Assembly: GCF_007751715.1 (NCBI RefSeq) | Contig: NZ_CP036292.1 | Span: 6,331,339-6,395,338, forward strand | DNA: 64,000 nucleotides | Reading direction: 5' to 3' | Origin: Rosistilla oblonga | Lineage (GTDB): Bacteria; Planctomycetota; Planctomycetia; Pirellulales; Pirellulaceae | Shown here: one piece after another, positions 30,701 through 35,800 of the stretch | Numbering within the stretch: the first letter of the stretch is position 1 | Layout: every line of letters starts with the position of its first letter | Notes under the pieces: generated by a model | What the model was told of the DNA's origin: nothing | Seen by the model: the letters and a program-made list of their open reading frames with translations, nothing else | Database searches by the model: none | Translations under genes and position numbers: made by a program

Positions 30701-32750
30701 TGTTGGTGGGCGAGCTGATCGCGGTCGACGAATCGGTGAACTCAAAGGTTACGCTAGTTCCGTCGGTCAGCGAGACCGACATCAGATCGCGTTGGACTCC
30801 CGAAACGATCGGGTCGGTGAAGTTCAGGTCGGCGGCGTTGCCGGTGAAACGCAGTACAGCCGGATCGACTGACGCGGGCTGGATTGGATGATCCTTCGAA
30901 GCGACTTGATCGCTGCTGCCGACGCGCAATCGGAACGTCGCCTCTCCGCTGGCGATTCCCGCCAGGACCGGAATCTGTGCCAAGTCCGAGATACCAGTCG
31001 TCCCCGACGTATCGGTGAACTCGTTGAACGTCAGGACGGCGCGATCCAAGCTCGGATCGTAACTGATGCTGGTCGGTTGGACGACGACGTCGTCGTTTCC
31101 TGAAACCGTATCGTTTGTCAAAATCAGCTGGTAATACTGCGGTTGAACCACGCGTGGCTGATTCGCCAACGTCGCCGGATCGGACGAACTGGTGATCACG
31201 CCAGCCCCCAGGTCCGAGAGATCGTCGTCGTTGAAGTAGACGACGATCTGATCTTTCCGCTGGATCAAATTGCCAACCGCATCGCGGCCGATCGGTTGGG
31301 GAACGACAGCGACAACCTGCGCGCCAAGTTCCAATTCGAAGTACAGCGTTTCGATGTTGTCGTTGACGCCATCGATCTCGAAGCCATTCACATTGGCTGG
31401 TTCAAACAGCACGCCGCCAACGTTCTGGCTTGTCGAAACGGTGCGAACACCCTCGATGTCGCGGCTGGCATCGTCGAACCCAAACACGCGCACGCGGTAG
31501 CTGTCATCGGGCAATGTTTCGCTGAACCGCGCGACGACGACTCGCTGCGTTTCATCGAGGCCCAGATAACCAGGAGTGATCGTGATGTCATCGCCATCGC
31601 CAAAGATGCCGTTGACCGAACGCGTGATCTCGATTCCCTTGGCCAACGTGTCGGCATCGATCGCGTCGTCGCTGGCAAAACGGAGCGTCAGTTCGGTCGG
31701 CGCATCGTCCAACAGATTGCGTGGCGACAGCGTGGCGAGGTCCAACGACCCGGTACCGCTGGCAAAATCCTGAGTGCTGGCAAACAGGCTGCCCGCATCG
31801 GGATTGATGCCGATCAATTGTGGCCCGCCTTCGGAATCGTCGGTCGTCGGCAGAGACACCTTGTCGCGAGTTCCGATGTTGTCGATCAACGCCTGCAGCG
31901 GATTGACCACCGCGCCGCCGGCTTCGGGGCTGGTCGCCGAGAGAGCGAATTCACGGCTGCTGATAAATTCCTGCGGCTGTGCGTCTTGCGGGTTGGATCC
32001 CAACACGCCCATCGCTGGCGTCAGGCCACGCAGCGTCTGAGCTCCCGCGGATTGCACGTCGGTCAGCGTCAGCACCTGGCCGAGTTCGTGCAGCACCGAA
32101 TTGGCGATCGAGAGGGACGTGTAGGTCAGATTCCCCGACGTCAGCGCGTCGCTGGGCGTCAACGTGCCGGCATTCAATTGGCTGTTGAGATTGTCGACAA
32201 AGACGGTTCCAATCGAACTGCCAACCGCTGCGGTGTTGGGATTGCCAGCACCATCGCGAACATCGTTTTGCAGCGTTGTTCCGACCAGAGCGGGCGATCC
32301 GCCAACCGTGTTGCCGATCAACAGCGTGTAATATTCGCTGGCTCCGTTGATCGGAGCGACTCCCGCGTCGCCGATATAGATGTCGATGTCCAGTTCTTGC
32401 CCCGCAGCCAGTGGGCTGGCGGAGTTTGTACCGGCATCGGGGATGTTCAAAAAGCCCGACCGAACTTGAGCCAAGACTTCGTTGGCGATCTGCTGCTGGT
32501 CCCCCGCGGCGAACCCGAAGCTAGAAGCATCAAAGGGAGCGACCGTGTTGCCGCTCTTGTCGACCAATTGCCCCTGAGTCGATTCGACGAAATCGAGCAC
32601 AAAAGTGAGCGAATTGGCATCCAATAATTGCCGCGCTTCGAGCACTTCATGCCGCAAAGCACGTCGCGACAGCTTATTGCGCCGTTTGGCACCGATATCT
32701 CGTCGGCGATTTTTGTTGTTCAAAAGCTCACGTTCGATGCTTCTCTTCAT
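12789..32750 (-). CDS. Giant-2: 6653-aa dockerin-ended surface protein, metallopeptidase sites lost
   Basis: ATG 32750 has an AAGGA ribosome site 8 nt upstream. The basic head carries LEARQLLDA, a variant of LEPR-XLL. Order seen: a decayed peptidase motif HELGQVLTLTD at 221-231; Ig-like repeats (300-830); a second decayed site, TLVMSALGVGS, at 953-963; PPC; a beta-helix passenger (about 1190-2030) with two DDTDIVHV motifs; PPC (~2215); 'DG...FEF' clusters (2870-3190, ~3570-4010, 4440-4880); a second beta-helix (4060-4260); GEVED (4920-5080, DFGDAP...GWVDFNRDGD); about ten cadherin-like repeats joined by VNDxP (5090-6490); a dockerin pair (DVNDSGEVSPIDALIIINHL and DVNGDGSITPLDALTIINYL, 6495-6570); and an acidic tail. 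I saw no cysteine. It lies 129 nt downstream of giant-3 and is followed by a hairpin terminator. Likely a secreted, calcium-binding surface protein; the ligand is unknown. Confidence 0.93.
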   Translation of the reverse strand: MKRSIERELLNNKNRRRDIGAKRRNKLSRRALRHEVLEARQLLDANSLTFVLDFVESTQGQLVDKSGNTVAPFDASSFGFAAGDQQQIANEVLAQVRSGFLNIPDAGTNSASPLAAGQELDIDIYIGDAGVAPINGASEYYTLLIGNTVGGSPALVGTTLQNDVRDGAGNPNTAAVGSSIGTVFVDNLNSQLNAGTLTPSDALTSGNLTYTSLSIANSVLHELGQVLTLTDVQSAGAQTLRGLTPAMGVLGSNPQDAQPQEFISSREFALSATSPEAGGAVVNPLQALIDNIGTRDKVSLPTTDDSEGGPQLIGINPDAGSLFASTQDFASGTGSLDLATLSPRNLLDDAPTELTLRFASDDAIDADTLAKGIEITRSVNGIFGDGDDITITPGYLGLDETQRVVVARFSETLPDDSYRVRVFGFDDASRDIEGVRTVSTSQNVGGVLFEPANVNGFEIDGVNDNIETLYFELELGAQVVAVVPQPIGRDAVGNLIQRKDQIVVYFNDDDLSDLGAGVITSSSDPATLANQPRVVQPQYYQLILTNDTVSGNDDVVVQPTSISYDPSLDRAVLTFNEFTDTSGTTGISDLAQIPVLAGIASGEATFRLRVGSSDQVASKDHPIQPASVDPAVLRFTGNAADLNFTDPIVSGVQRDLMSVSLTDGTSVTFEFTDSSTAISSPTNMPIVISAGATNAQIRDAILSALEAHPELNLSPVVTEDGIAIDTREGQTVSTTNLRLGVSSDVGSSFAGADSLSLGALSGSTSTLIRQEIRALDSYALEYPGGYDEQGLRDFDQLSHFLFQDGDELDGTTGSSISRLYYNFNTSLPYGQDGFGQSLFNAITDAQKQRVREIFEVLGDSWGIDFVETNSHSVNGIDGVSLTIVTGNLVVAGIESGPGGVFGSVANQPEIAQQAHTFGRTVVLMDAGESWFNESSLPDPLNASRLSYYAHAMTLVMSALGVGSASEAPPGTVASGVIRNYTLGGEENLLAGVTYANNGATNLTAVNPVEPSLPGDVDNVLGQHLYRPESRDIDVYKFQVAEAGVFTAETFAERLNGSASLLDSYLSVYRDNDGVQELIARNDDYYGEDAFIELNLEPGEYYLAVSASGNEAFDLSLPDSGMGGTSEGTYELLVNFSPNSVSQIVDTQGTPLDGDGDGAAGGEFNFWFRSVLDEGNLAGQTPTQPRTLYVDKSHSTNNGVGQLVGTLDNPYNNIKNAFAAARPGDTVRIVGNGGLDGNMTTLGDNFAYEIGRGGSSNAPLADGATMEVPQGVHVQIDAGAIFKLKDARIVAGSSSSSVDVSGGSLQVLGTPYYDLRDANDILVGTNGIFGRGDGEVRFTSYDDQSIGVDTNPLATTPASGNWGGIEFKNDVDNAEGRANLERQGIFLNYVGHGDFQYGGGRVTVNSQSQTVNPIHMSAARPTLLYNEIQFSADAAISADGDSFLETNFNSPLYQRNDAFVSDYDRVGPDIRGNVLLSNSTNGLFVRVDTPAGEATKQLSVPARFDDTDIVHVIGENLLIQGTPGGPILESTKPPATGIVSNASANADSTLATGTYTYRVTYVDRFGGESLPSDATASINVVAGEQVALTSLPAATGDFIARRLYRSQPDGAGKFELVAELDRNRTSYVDLGTSLGATLNATVATAEPNIDSTLPAGTHVYRIGLLNEASIGNQTEVVFDEVIRVTTAAGEQVSFENFSGLETSSSPITQLGALNTGFSGETQFRVIYRLNTVSGEFDVAGITNLNESSFVDDGSTLIIGTITGDPLDSLPTISATQLRARTDARLAIDPGIIVKMDDARIETGFGAQLIAEGTDGKQVLFTSSSDDRYGAGGSFDTNGDVAATVASAGDWGGIYIGPIGSVSIDHAYIAFAGGVVETGGTFAGFNALEIIQAEGRVANTTFEHNASGLGGQAGVQRDGHGFNEPAVIFVRNAQPVIVDNVIRNNDVGLTAAISINVNALNSEIVLDYGRQTGTADNRTDVRTNFGPLVDGNRLGDNAINGLAVRGGTLTTEVVWDDTDIVHVVDNFRPDLQGGPELIQIPDLFSYGGLRLQSDPQESLVVKFGTGAEIIATGRPLDIEDRVGGTLHVLGAPGFPVVLTSLDDDTVGAGFDPLGQALSDTNGNGNATTPAAGDWQGLVLDEFSNDRNVETVNETESPDRVQSQNAVGNNANPSSAEFLGDLAASETSSDDNLRLGFTVHGVISQPADVDVYSFNAKAGTEVWIDIDRTSSALDTIIEVINVNGDIIALSDNSHAESTMTTTLLANESLLPANRVNVMQRDPLGPTNSIDGSFRDDYSTNLYDAGMRLTLPGSTGTTNTFFVRVRSNNQDPNDPQPRDIVNDPADGVAYENDLVGEGRTSGTYQLQLRIGEQQEHGGSTIRQAEIRYATSAIEVRGLPMHSPLLGEASEPMTGSSDGNNTIGGAIDLGALNATDRAALSVAGQIFDLSNPSRTDDIDWFEFQVESDSVDPLNQNVLHTPVVIDVDYADGLARPNTSIWLFGRPDIGGVGANEIRLLAFGTDSNILDDQSAPNQGVDQNDLSRGSGGPLDAWLGTMELTAGSYYLAVTNNSRVSEQLEQFQTANPSNPLVRVEPISSVERISSDHDFNDDGIQDNYFNTGNGLVGFAGSTTATAPVTVAFDGNSNRIDYTLSDVVLYVTTSSTLSTVDPYTGVRESIVSNSTDGGTGYNVRDIAMRPDGNLYGFGETSGAITDANYDDFLRLSTEGGDSNKVGDAGILTYEVNPANGTAQRAQSNTQGGTTRNGDGLSFEAITYVGASGNSTQIGEFAKDLALVSVSQRADVSVNDVHETNWIYRHNPSNGAGISSPSGNRTNANGVVGGSAPDYRSGTVVVERGYIDTDIDEILNTQSAFVNVVPFPSILDAELFTVSQNGGTGTLEFDSGLSIDFDTSLGTLTDGDLITITDSSGSIHAIEVDTGEILQSQQVGGVTSISDGDTLTVTTASGFPLEFEFDSNNTLDDPNRIAIAFQATQTSAQLATAIAAAVNQANIGGLSAVAVGDEIDIQGEQSISIGSSGLLATGQAGITTPGAVALSINAFASSQEIAEAFGDLDVSDFGSRLDTVAVGTSTIFAGATAISVTPTATYMTVSGDPVTAGVQAGRVPVALVVGESGTELATRLASVLESLNFGVDQYGDKLVAVDGLFEHTSISSAFDVQDTPGGGNITGLATVETDFRFDGFDEVELFAVSETGDLYRVVGNTSSSNAAPFQLGSSSNRGDYIATLTDANGNRIQFSGLTVGPRNLEGGRLSDTLFGVATNGTIYAFDTMGRPQAIFANGATSLQTNQFGATGLAFSNLDVNLWHVSNSNPDIGSAASDQDGYGVDPSPDGNSNRNVESGTSNNHLYFGFENPRTSGSDIQTGNWNGIYDIGDNRSGAGVVDDYAGDYNTYNFPGGALGSIESNPLDLSAYSSADRPALYFNYFLETENANDDLAGSNGANRDDWMLDSLRVFAAGEDGVWRLLATNNSDRTDAGGSPDGFNTNGGLNPSQPRAINSGSGDEFDELTAGGTDLVQELYDVNDNGAPVSWRQARVSLDDFAGMSGVRIRFDFSTAGSMAIGSPFLGGEELRAVAGANITDGDTMQLRDASTGALSTFEFDNGLEMRVPSAVTIPSGGFVQIDAHRFTFQEGGTEVVGDGLINFNLTDTPSAIAQRLQDELLSAGLTAHLDTTMGNRISVEGVTTSRASVDMPSGFIVGQPGVTAGNTPIAVHSGMTAEEVAIQVQKSLTEALNLAGAQDVTTSYPVRNGYLIKVYGYNVLDSGPMGLSQHGSGGNALPGDEFGQFTSTSIDNAFRSQNNAFTGVYLDDIIVGFRERGEMVINSTSDQTGFVDNLEYEPLLSNGVKAETDTGYYQVEIRTGADYGTEPDGFIRDLFVYRTFNTNDRLATGVSLNAPSPEQVYDGQTFDLSDGTNTVTFEFDDATLTPGQLGYGLSVAGNVRIPFNPLGDMTRAELGRNIRDAINGAQAQATLGVTASMLDGSISGSTTVLGTPSNSYVVALHGTVAVDNFGNSDFADLNNMTPVVTDFFGNVFPGEQDDYTLYGVDQFNSVDGGDRNRKRDQGQVLLQGNVISDALSYGINIIPGARDVEISPLAGSLPHAGPPRATQEFNDERLAPGVSVFNNIVVASGTAGIRIAGEATEDAAVPFARIFNNTVYGNSSGAGIGIQVQNNAGPTLSNNIVANVGTGISVDASSDATTEVSTSLYYRTGTASTYRGGDLGTSFVLVSDPATPVFVDPENRNFYPVVDSPAIDTSREVINDRSYMLTIKGPLGIGASPILAPDRDVTGQFRTDDPSTPASGTGQNVFKDLGAFERSDFVGPVAALVTPQDNDSGGQDKDPNDTYVQLTQGSLNYFEILISDINGTGPDVATIDPAGDPTDLSAISITENGRLLTEGVDYSLGFSPTNGKILLTPLTGIWRPESIYEITLNNRDRMVLTAPTGSAVQDGDQVIVTDENGIEATLEYDSGYVLIVPQTLTLVVPANGGSAVVDGETFTINDGGTTRVFELTSDANFSATRTPIAFDVTDTQTQLRDKILAAITTLLANLPANDSTILQPVAVAGDKIQIGNSPALALSTAGDEQSGLTQQGVAAGVQDGELLTVTHSAGTTTFEFDTDSVATITAGHERIAIQPTATHEEIAAAIAQAVRGASVELDSARDLGQGVVQLGGTTSVTVDVDSSALVSIGTPGVEESLHLAVPVDAGGVPTVIDGTSFTLTIAGNTVRYEFNDSNVDPATTPGNQVISLTKPDPSIPGLNVLLDADELAAEIARVIGQSSLGIQPVAEAGGIVQLNEPLGTTFDMNNSGLVADGVAGGAVRVEFSPLSFSSSQMALALVRAINEIDVASNPNDGPFAGVATLRGSDTLFLSGVSDVVDASGNLSSVDVSAIRDIAGNPLQPNRPNSETQFTILTPGLTLDFGDAPYATLLDDNGARHVIVPGSVSLGSGVTTAETDANVVGITADGDAAEDGVDLTQAFFNPNYTASVIQVTVQGAGVLDGWVDFNRDGDFDDLGEQIVSMRPVSTGIESIAIPAPLVDGFVPGITYARFRVSQTGGVSPTGIAVGGEVEDYVVENLVGTPPVVNPGNAVDTYTTAEDTTLTIPASSGILQNDGVGLSVFDIDGTGFPKQIPIDGGRAGVVRLNRDGSFAFEPALNFYGTGTFTYRAFDGVMPSNEFGTVTLTVTPVNDVPVVVDDPSVASGLPAFRYLEDQVVRIPWSVLLANDGGFPANEAALENLQITFAEGITPGLPASQTVPVTVRIINDSSTPEPMIEIVPQQHSVGIAQFVYHVTDDGMTNGVSDPLQSAIAATVTMEFLKVNDAPVPDETSHAGLNLTAIEDTAFEISVDSILSDDDAAPNRVSNRDIFELTYQEVALAEDVDGLFPDGIQLETENGGTAVLSTNLAGDPIILYTPPADFFGTDAIFYRIGDVDTATNGFEPPTTPATSTGLPQSYVPTAAPANPNNPPTGYQQLADGSWVRLQDDAKTTVGRITLTVNPVNDAPVISTTEFETLEDQAMVFDDAVAFFGIFDGPNETGNVTISATNNDLTTTQGGSIEIVGNQLTYTPAADFFGIDIIRLTLTDSGSPALQTDVEITATVRPVNDAPFDPNASTPTSVNAIEDDTNLVIDLGPLFTDKLVNESGIDETTDVDNVGNVPQSLVVQGIRLGAGAPAGAAVSLLGNGSVRVTLPRDYFTELDATTSAQPPLNLIYTLSDQGISFVDDGNGGYVSQADPKTVDVPLQLKVFPVNDAPLGQVHTLINRVTEDTPLTLDVSELIPTDAIVAGLGIGQSLPTSLDSAGPNEDLGGNNIKDTAGETLSQKLIVLSPNASSTEITTSRGGTVQFIDTDSDLTNGFEQVLYTPPLNFASSTAAMVDTFTYTIQDDGVTFTLDANGNPVANSSPLRSTATVEIQVTPVNDPPQFVIDENVTVSEDTTVYDANDPGHVTLPGFVKSVRPGPGDALDEASQNVRFEVTTTNPGLFDQISSDASGVVTQRPDISISPDGDLEFNLQLNQNGIAIVTVTAIDDDPNNPLASESQKFTITVNAVNDPPEFGYPNAPDDPNRIKVTEGSGFYLDPTWASPIAAGPASALDEQGQGVNFVVTTDRPELFALAPSVTSTGGLRFTPAPNQNGEAVVTVTAVDTGLATGDNMNRSQSILLTISIVPVNDIPVPVNDSYSTDENTLLEIDGPGVLSNDVDIDGDVLSIYAFGGRPAGTLTGITSLGATVTFTLNDQNEAEGGFVYDPSTSQILDRLTTGESRVDTFTYQVVDSNNVVGVSEGRVSITVSGRDDAPRLTQDQIRVASNRVTVINVLDLVEDPESSTGGVDPASLVVTLASLNGTLTNNGDGTLSYSPREGYKGSDEFQFTIADEQGNRSGPLTLSMQVSDTPITSGDVVRTSINRPVDIDVLVNDQGVAGALDPASLRITTQPAEAVGSVQVLAGGMVRFTPANGFVGTAQFQYTVADTLGLASDPTSVVVSVSRSAGQNTLNIRDVNDSGEVSPIDALIIINHLNRNTENDVDALVDNGTISISDGPFMDVNGDGSITPLDALTIINYLNGTNGASGEFEAVVAPDVSSVVVGAATWMHAPAEEPEELTPEAATSLALTQLGEEETGRRIELDPVIDELADSRDDQPTAEGLDEFWSNF
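13040..13275 (-). other. Dockerin I pair of giant-2
   Basis: Two 20-22-residue Ca loops, DVNDSGEVSPIDALIIINHL and DVNGDGSITPLDALTIINYL, match dockerin type I. No cohesin was recognised in the window, as is usual for planctomycete dockerin proteins. Confidence 0.88.
13280..17480 (-). repeat. About ten cadherin-like (tandem-95) repeats in giant-2
   Basis: Successive modules of about 110-150 residues are joined by VNDxP linkers (VNDVPV, VNDAPV twice, VNDAPF, VNDAPL, VNDPPQ, VNDPPE, VNDIPV, then RDDAPR). Each contains TxEDT and YTPxxxFxGxDxFTYxxxD-like patterns. These Ig-like folds usually bind Ca2+ at linkers and form stalks on surface proteins. Confidence 0.88.
17510..17985 (-). other. GEVED domain of giant-2 (uninterrupted)
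   Basis: It runs DFGDAPYATLLDDNGARHVI, ADGDAAEDGVDL, GWVDFNRDGDFDDLGE, then GGEVEDYVVENL. This is the usual GEVED layout of bacterial surface proteins and the reference for the interrupted copy in giant-3. Confidence 0.85.
18100..19425 (-). repeat. Cluster of 'DG...FEF' repeats in giant-2
   Basis: Four copies are recognisable by VQDGDQVIVTD, VVDGETFTINDGG, VQDGELLTVTH and VIDGTSFTLTIAG, each followed by a LEYD/FEL/FEFD/YEFN strand. The block lies just upstream of GEVED, the same position as the giant-3 cluster. Confidence 0.8.
20720..24150 (-). repeat. Scattered 'DG...FEF' repeats in giant-2 between the passenger and second beta-helix
   Basis: Copies at LTDGDLITITDSSG, ISDGDTLTVTTASG, ITDGDTMQLRDAST and VYDGQTFDLSDGTN are interspersed with other beta domains rather than in one block. 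The last one has its equivalent in giant-1 (IVDGDTFDLSNG) and giant-3 (LADGDFFELSDG), so this copy predates the paralog split. Confidence 0.7.
29862..29894 (-). other. Decayed zinc site 2 of giant-2 (TLVMSALGVGS)
   Basis: Residues 953-963 align with giant-1 HEIGHVLGLGH when anchored on the PPGT that follows in both. All three His and the Glu are replaced, while the LGxG core is kept. Confidence 0.7.
32058..32090 (-). other. Decayed zinc site 1 of giant-2 (HELGQVLTLTD)
   Basis: Residues 221-231. The first His and the Glu remain, but the second His is Gln, the Gly is Thr and the third ligand is Asp. An Asp third ligand is known in snapalysin, but Gln at the second ligand makes zinc catalysis unlikely. 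Confidence 0.75.
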
Positions 32751-32879
32751 CGATTTTTTCCTTGGGAACTAGCCAAGCGACGCGGCAACAGAAGCTGCCG
32801 GTCGCTTGAAATCGCTTAGTAACGAATATGGTGGTGGGGCTATTATCTCAATCAATAACTCGAAGGGTTGCCTACGAGT
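32751..32879. other. Short gap between giant-3 and giant-2
   Basis: 129 nt with no clear terminator and only weak promoter-like sequence (for example TTGAGA with AT-rich sequence downstream on the minus strand). The AAGGA ribosome site of giant-2 is at 32759-32763. Read-through from giant-3 is plausible. Confidence 0.5.
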
Positions 32880-35800
32880 CTAGTCATTCAGGCGGAAATC
32901 ACCCAGCAATTGGTCGATCGCAGCATCAAATGTTTCCGCGGCCTCCTGCTCTCCATCTTCCGACCCGGGTACCGCGATGGCATCCAGAACCAAATCCATT
33001 TGGTCGTTGTGCAAACTGTCAACGACCTCAGCATGATCAACGACCCCATGATTCTCAAGATCTTCGATCAAATCGGTCGTCGAATCAGCATCGGATGCCG
33101 CCGGCTTAGGATTGACCAACTGAGGCACATTCACCGCACCGCGACCGGCAACGACCGAACTGGTCGCATAGTCGATGGCGTCGGTCGAATCATTCGCCTC
33201 GCCCTCAGCCGATGGTGTGGCGGATCGCTGATTCAGAGCATTGATCACCTGCAGGGCGTCGATCGCCGTGACATAGGCATCACCCGAAACATCGTAGAAC
33301 GCCGGCGGGGTATCGAGATCGAGCACCGAGATGGCGGTTCCCGAACTACGGTTCAGCAGGTTGATGACCAACAGGGCATCGATCGGCGAGACCGTTCCAT
33401 CGGCGTTGACGTCCAGCGAGTTGCTTGGGTTCTGGTGCGACAACAACGGGGTGCCGATTTCCAACAAGACTGTCGCAGTGCTGCTGAGCCCATTGGAATC
33501 GGTGATCGTGTACTGGAACGAATCGACGGTTCCAGTCTCTCCCGAGGTATTCGTGTAGACGAATCCGCCGGTCGCCGCATCGACAGTGATCGTGCCCGTG
33601 TTGTTCAACGGTTGCGTGAAGTTGGTGATCGTAAACGAATCGCCATCGCCATCGAAATCGTTGGCCAACAGTCCCTTGGTCGGATCGCTGACGCGGTAGA
33701 TACCACCTTGGAAGATCTCTGCCGGATTGGCTGGGTTCGGATAGACGTCGCCAACGGCTGTCGGTGCGTCTTCGACCGAATTGACAGTCACCAAGAACTG
33801 CTCCGAGACAATGAAGCCCGATCCGTCACCGACTTCCACCGTGATCGTGGACTGGCCGCTGGCGTTTGGCACCAAGGTCAGTTCCAGTTGTCCGGTGGCA
33901 GGGTTGTAGACCGCGGTCACAACACCTTCGTCGCTGCTGGTCACGTCGAACTGCAACGTGTCCCCATCGGGATCGTTGAAGATGTTCGCCATGTTGATCG
34001 GCGCGATCTGTGCGTCCTCGGGGACCACCAGGTCGTCCAACGTTCCGATCACCTGAGGTGGATCGTTTTCTGGATTAACCCGCACATTGATCGTCAGGCG
34101 GTTGGAGATCAAGCCGGTGGAGTCTTTCGCCTTGACGTAGACCGTCGCGATTCCCGACGCATTGGCTTGCGGCGTGATCGTCAACAATGGTCCGGTCACG
34201 TTGGCATTCACTTGAGCACCGCCAACACCCGGCACAACAACCTCTTCGACCTCGTAGGTCAAGAAGTCACCGTAGACGATATCGGGATCGGTGAACAAGC
34301 CGTCGAGATCGACGAATCCAGGAGCTCCGTCTTCGGTCAACAACACGCTTGTTGGAGTTGCCGAAACGGTGCGAGGAGCGTCGGGCTGCGACACAACCGT
34401 GATCGTTACATCGGCGGTGTTTGTGCTGCCGTCGGCATCGCGAACCGTGTACGTGAACTGATCGGTTCCAGCGTAATCGGCTTGCGGAGTGTAGACGAAC
34501 TGGCCGTCCGGAGAGATCACTACGCTGCCGCCGGCTTGAGTCGTGATCGTTCCGGTATTGGTAACAATCAACACGTCGCCGGGGTTGCCGTCGGGATCGC
34601 TCGCTCCGGTCAACAAACCATCGATCAGGACGGCACTGTTGTCCGAATCGAACGAGACGTCTTCGTTTGTGGTCACGAAGTGGTTTCGCAGTACCGGTGG
34701 ATCGTTGGCTTCACCAACATCAACCGTCACCGTCACGTTGACGCCCTGCGATGGAACACCGTTGTCGACCACGCGGTAGACAAAGCTGTCCTGGCCGCTG
34801 AAATCGAACAGCGGAGTATAGATCAGGTCGGTTCCCTGAATCCGTACGGTTCCACCACCGGCGGTGGCACCGCCAGCGGTCAGTTCGATGCTGAGCGTTT
34901 GATCCGATTCGTTTGCTGGGCCCGGAGTGAAATCGTCCGACGTCGTCGCAGTCAGATTTCGCAACAGGCTGTCGATCGGAACCGTCAGGGCAAAGTCTTC
35001 GTTGGTCGCCAGCGTTTGCTGTGTCGCACCGCCGCGAGGAGCATCGTTGACGCTGCCCACGTTGATCGTGACTTCCGCAGGTGCCGAGACCAGCAAAGCG
35101 CCGGTGGCATCGAACAGAGTCTGATCAAACGCTCGGTAGCTGAACGTCTCGGTTCCGAAGAAGTCGGCGTTTGGCGTGTAGGTGAAGCTACCGTCGGCCA
35201 GCAGTTCCAGCGTACCGTTGGCAAGGGTTCGCGTTCCAACATCCTCGGCGTAAACGCTGAGCGTTGTCGATGGGCGAGCCACATCGTTGCTCAACACACC
35301 TTGGCTGGCGTCGAGGCTAAGCACATTGTCTTCGAAGACGCTGTACAAGCCGCCGACGTCGGGATTGGCAGTCGTTTGACCGCGGACGATGCGAACCTGA
35401 TAGTCTTCGACTTCGCCGTCGAGCGCCAGTCCGGTAGGAGCCGAAACTCCCGCGGTGCTCAATCGGAAGCGAGCCATCGTGGTCACGCCCTCGGGAGACT
35501 GCAGGATCGCTGCAGTCGAAGGAACAGTGATCTCGAAGGTCGTCTTCGACGAGATCGCAACGTGCTCGAAAATGCGTTCGCCCGGATCATCCCAGTCGCC
35601 ATCGCGATTGAAATCGATCCATCCGTCCAACAGGCCTTCGCCGGTTACGTCGACTGTCAAAATCGTCGTTTCACCAACTTGCAAAACGGTGGTCGGCGAT
35701 TCTGGCGAACCAAACGTGACGCCGTCTTCATCGTCGGCGATCAGAGTCAGATTCGATCCCGAAAGCGTCTTGCCAGCCAACTGCAACCCGCTGCGACGGA

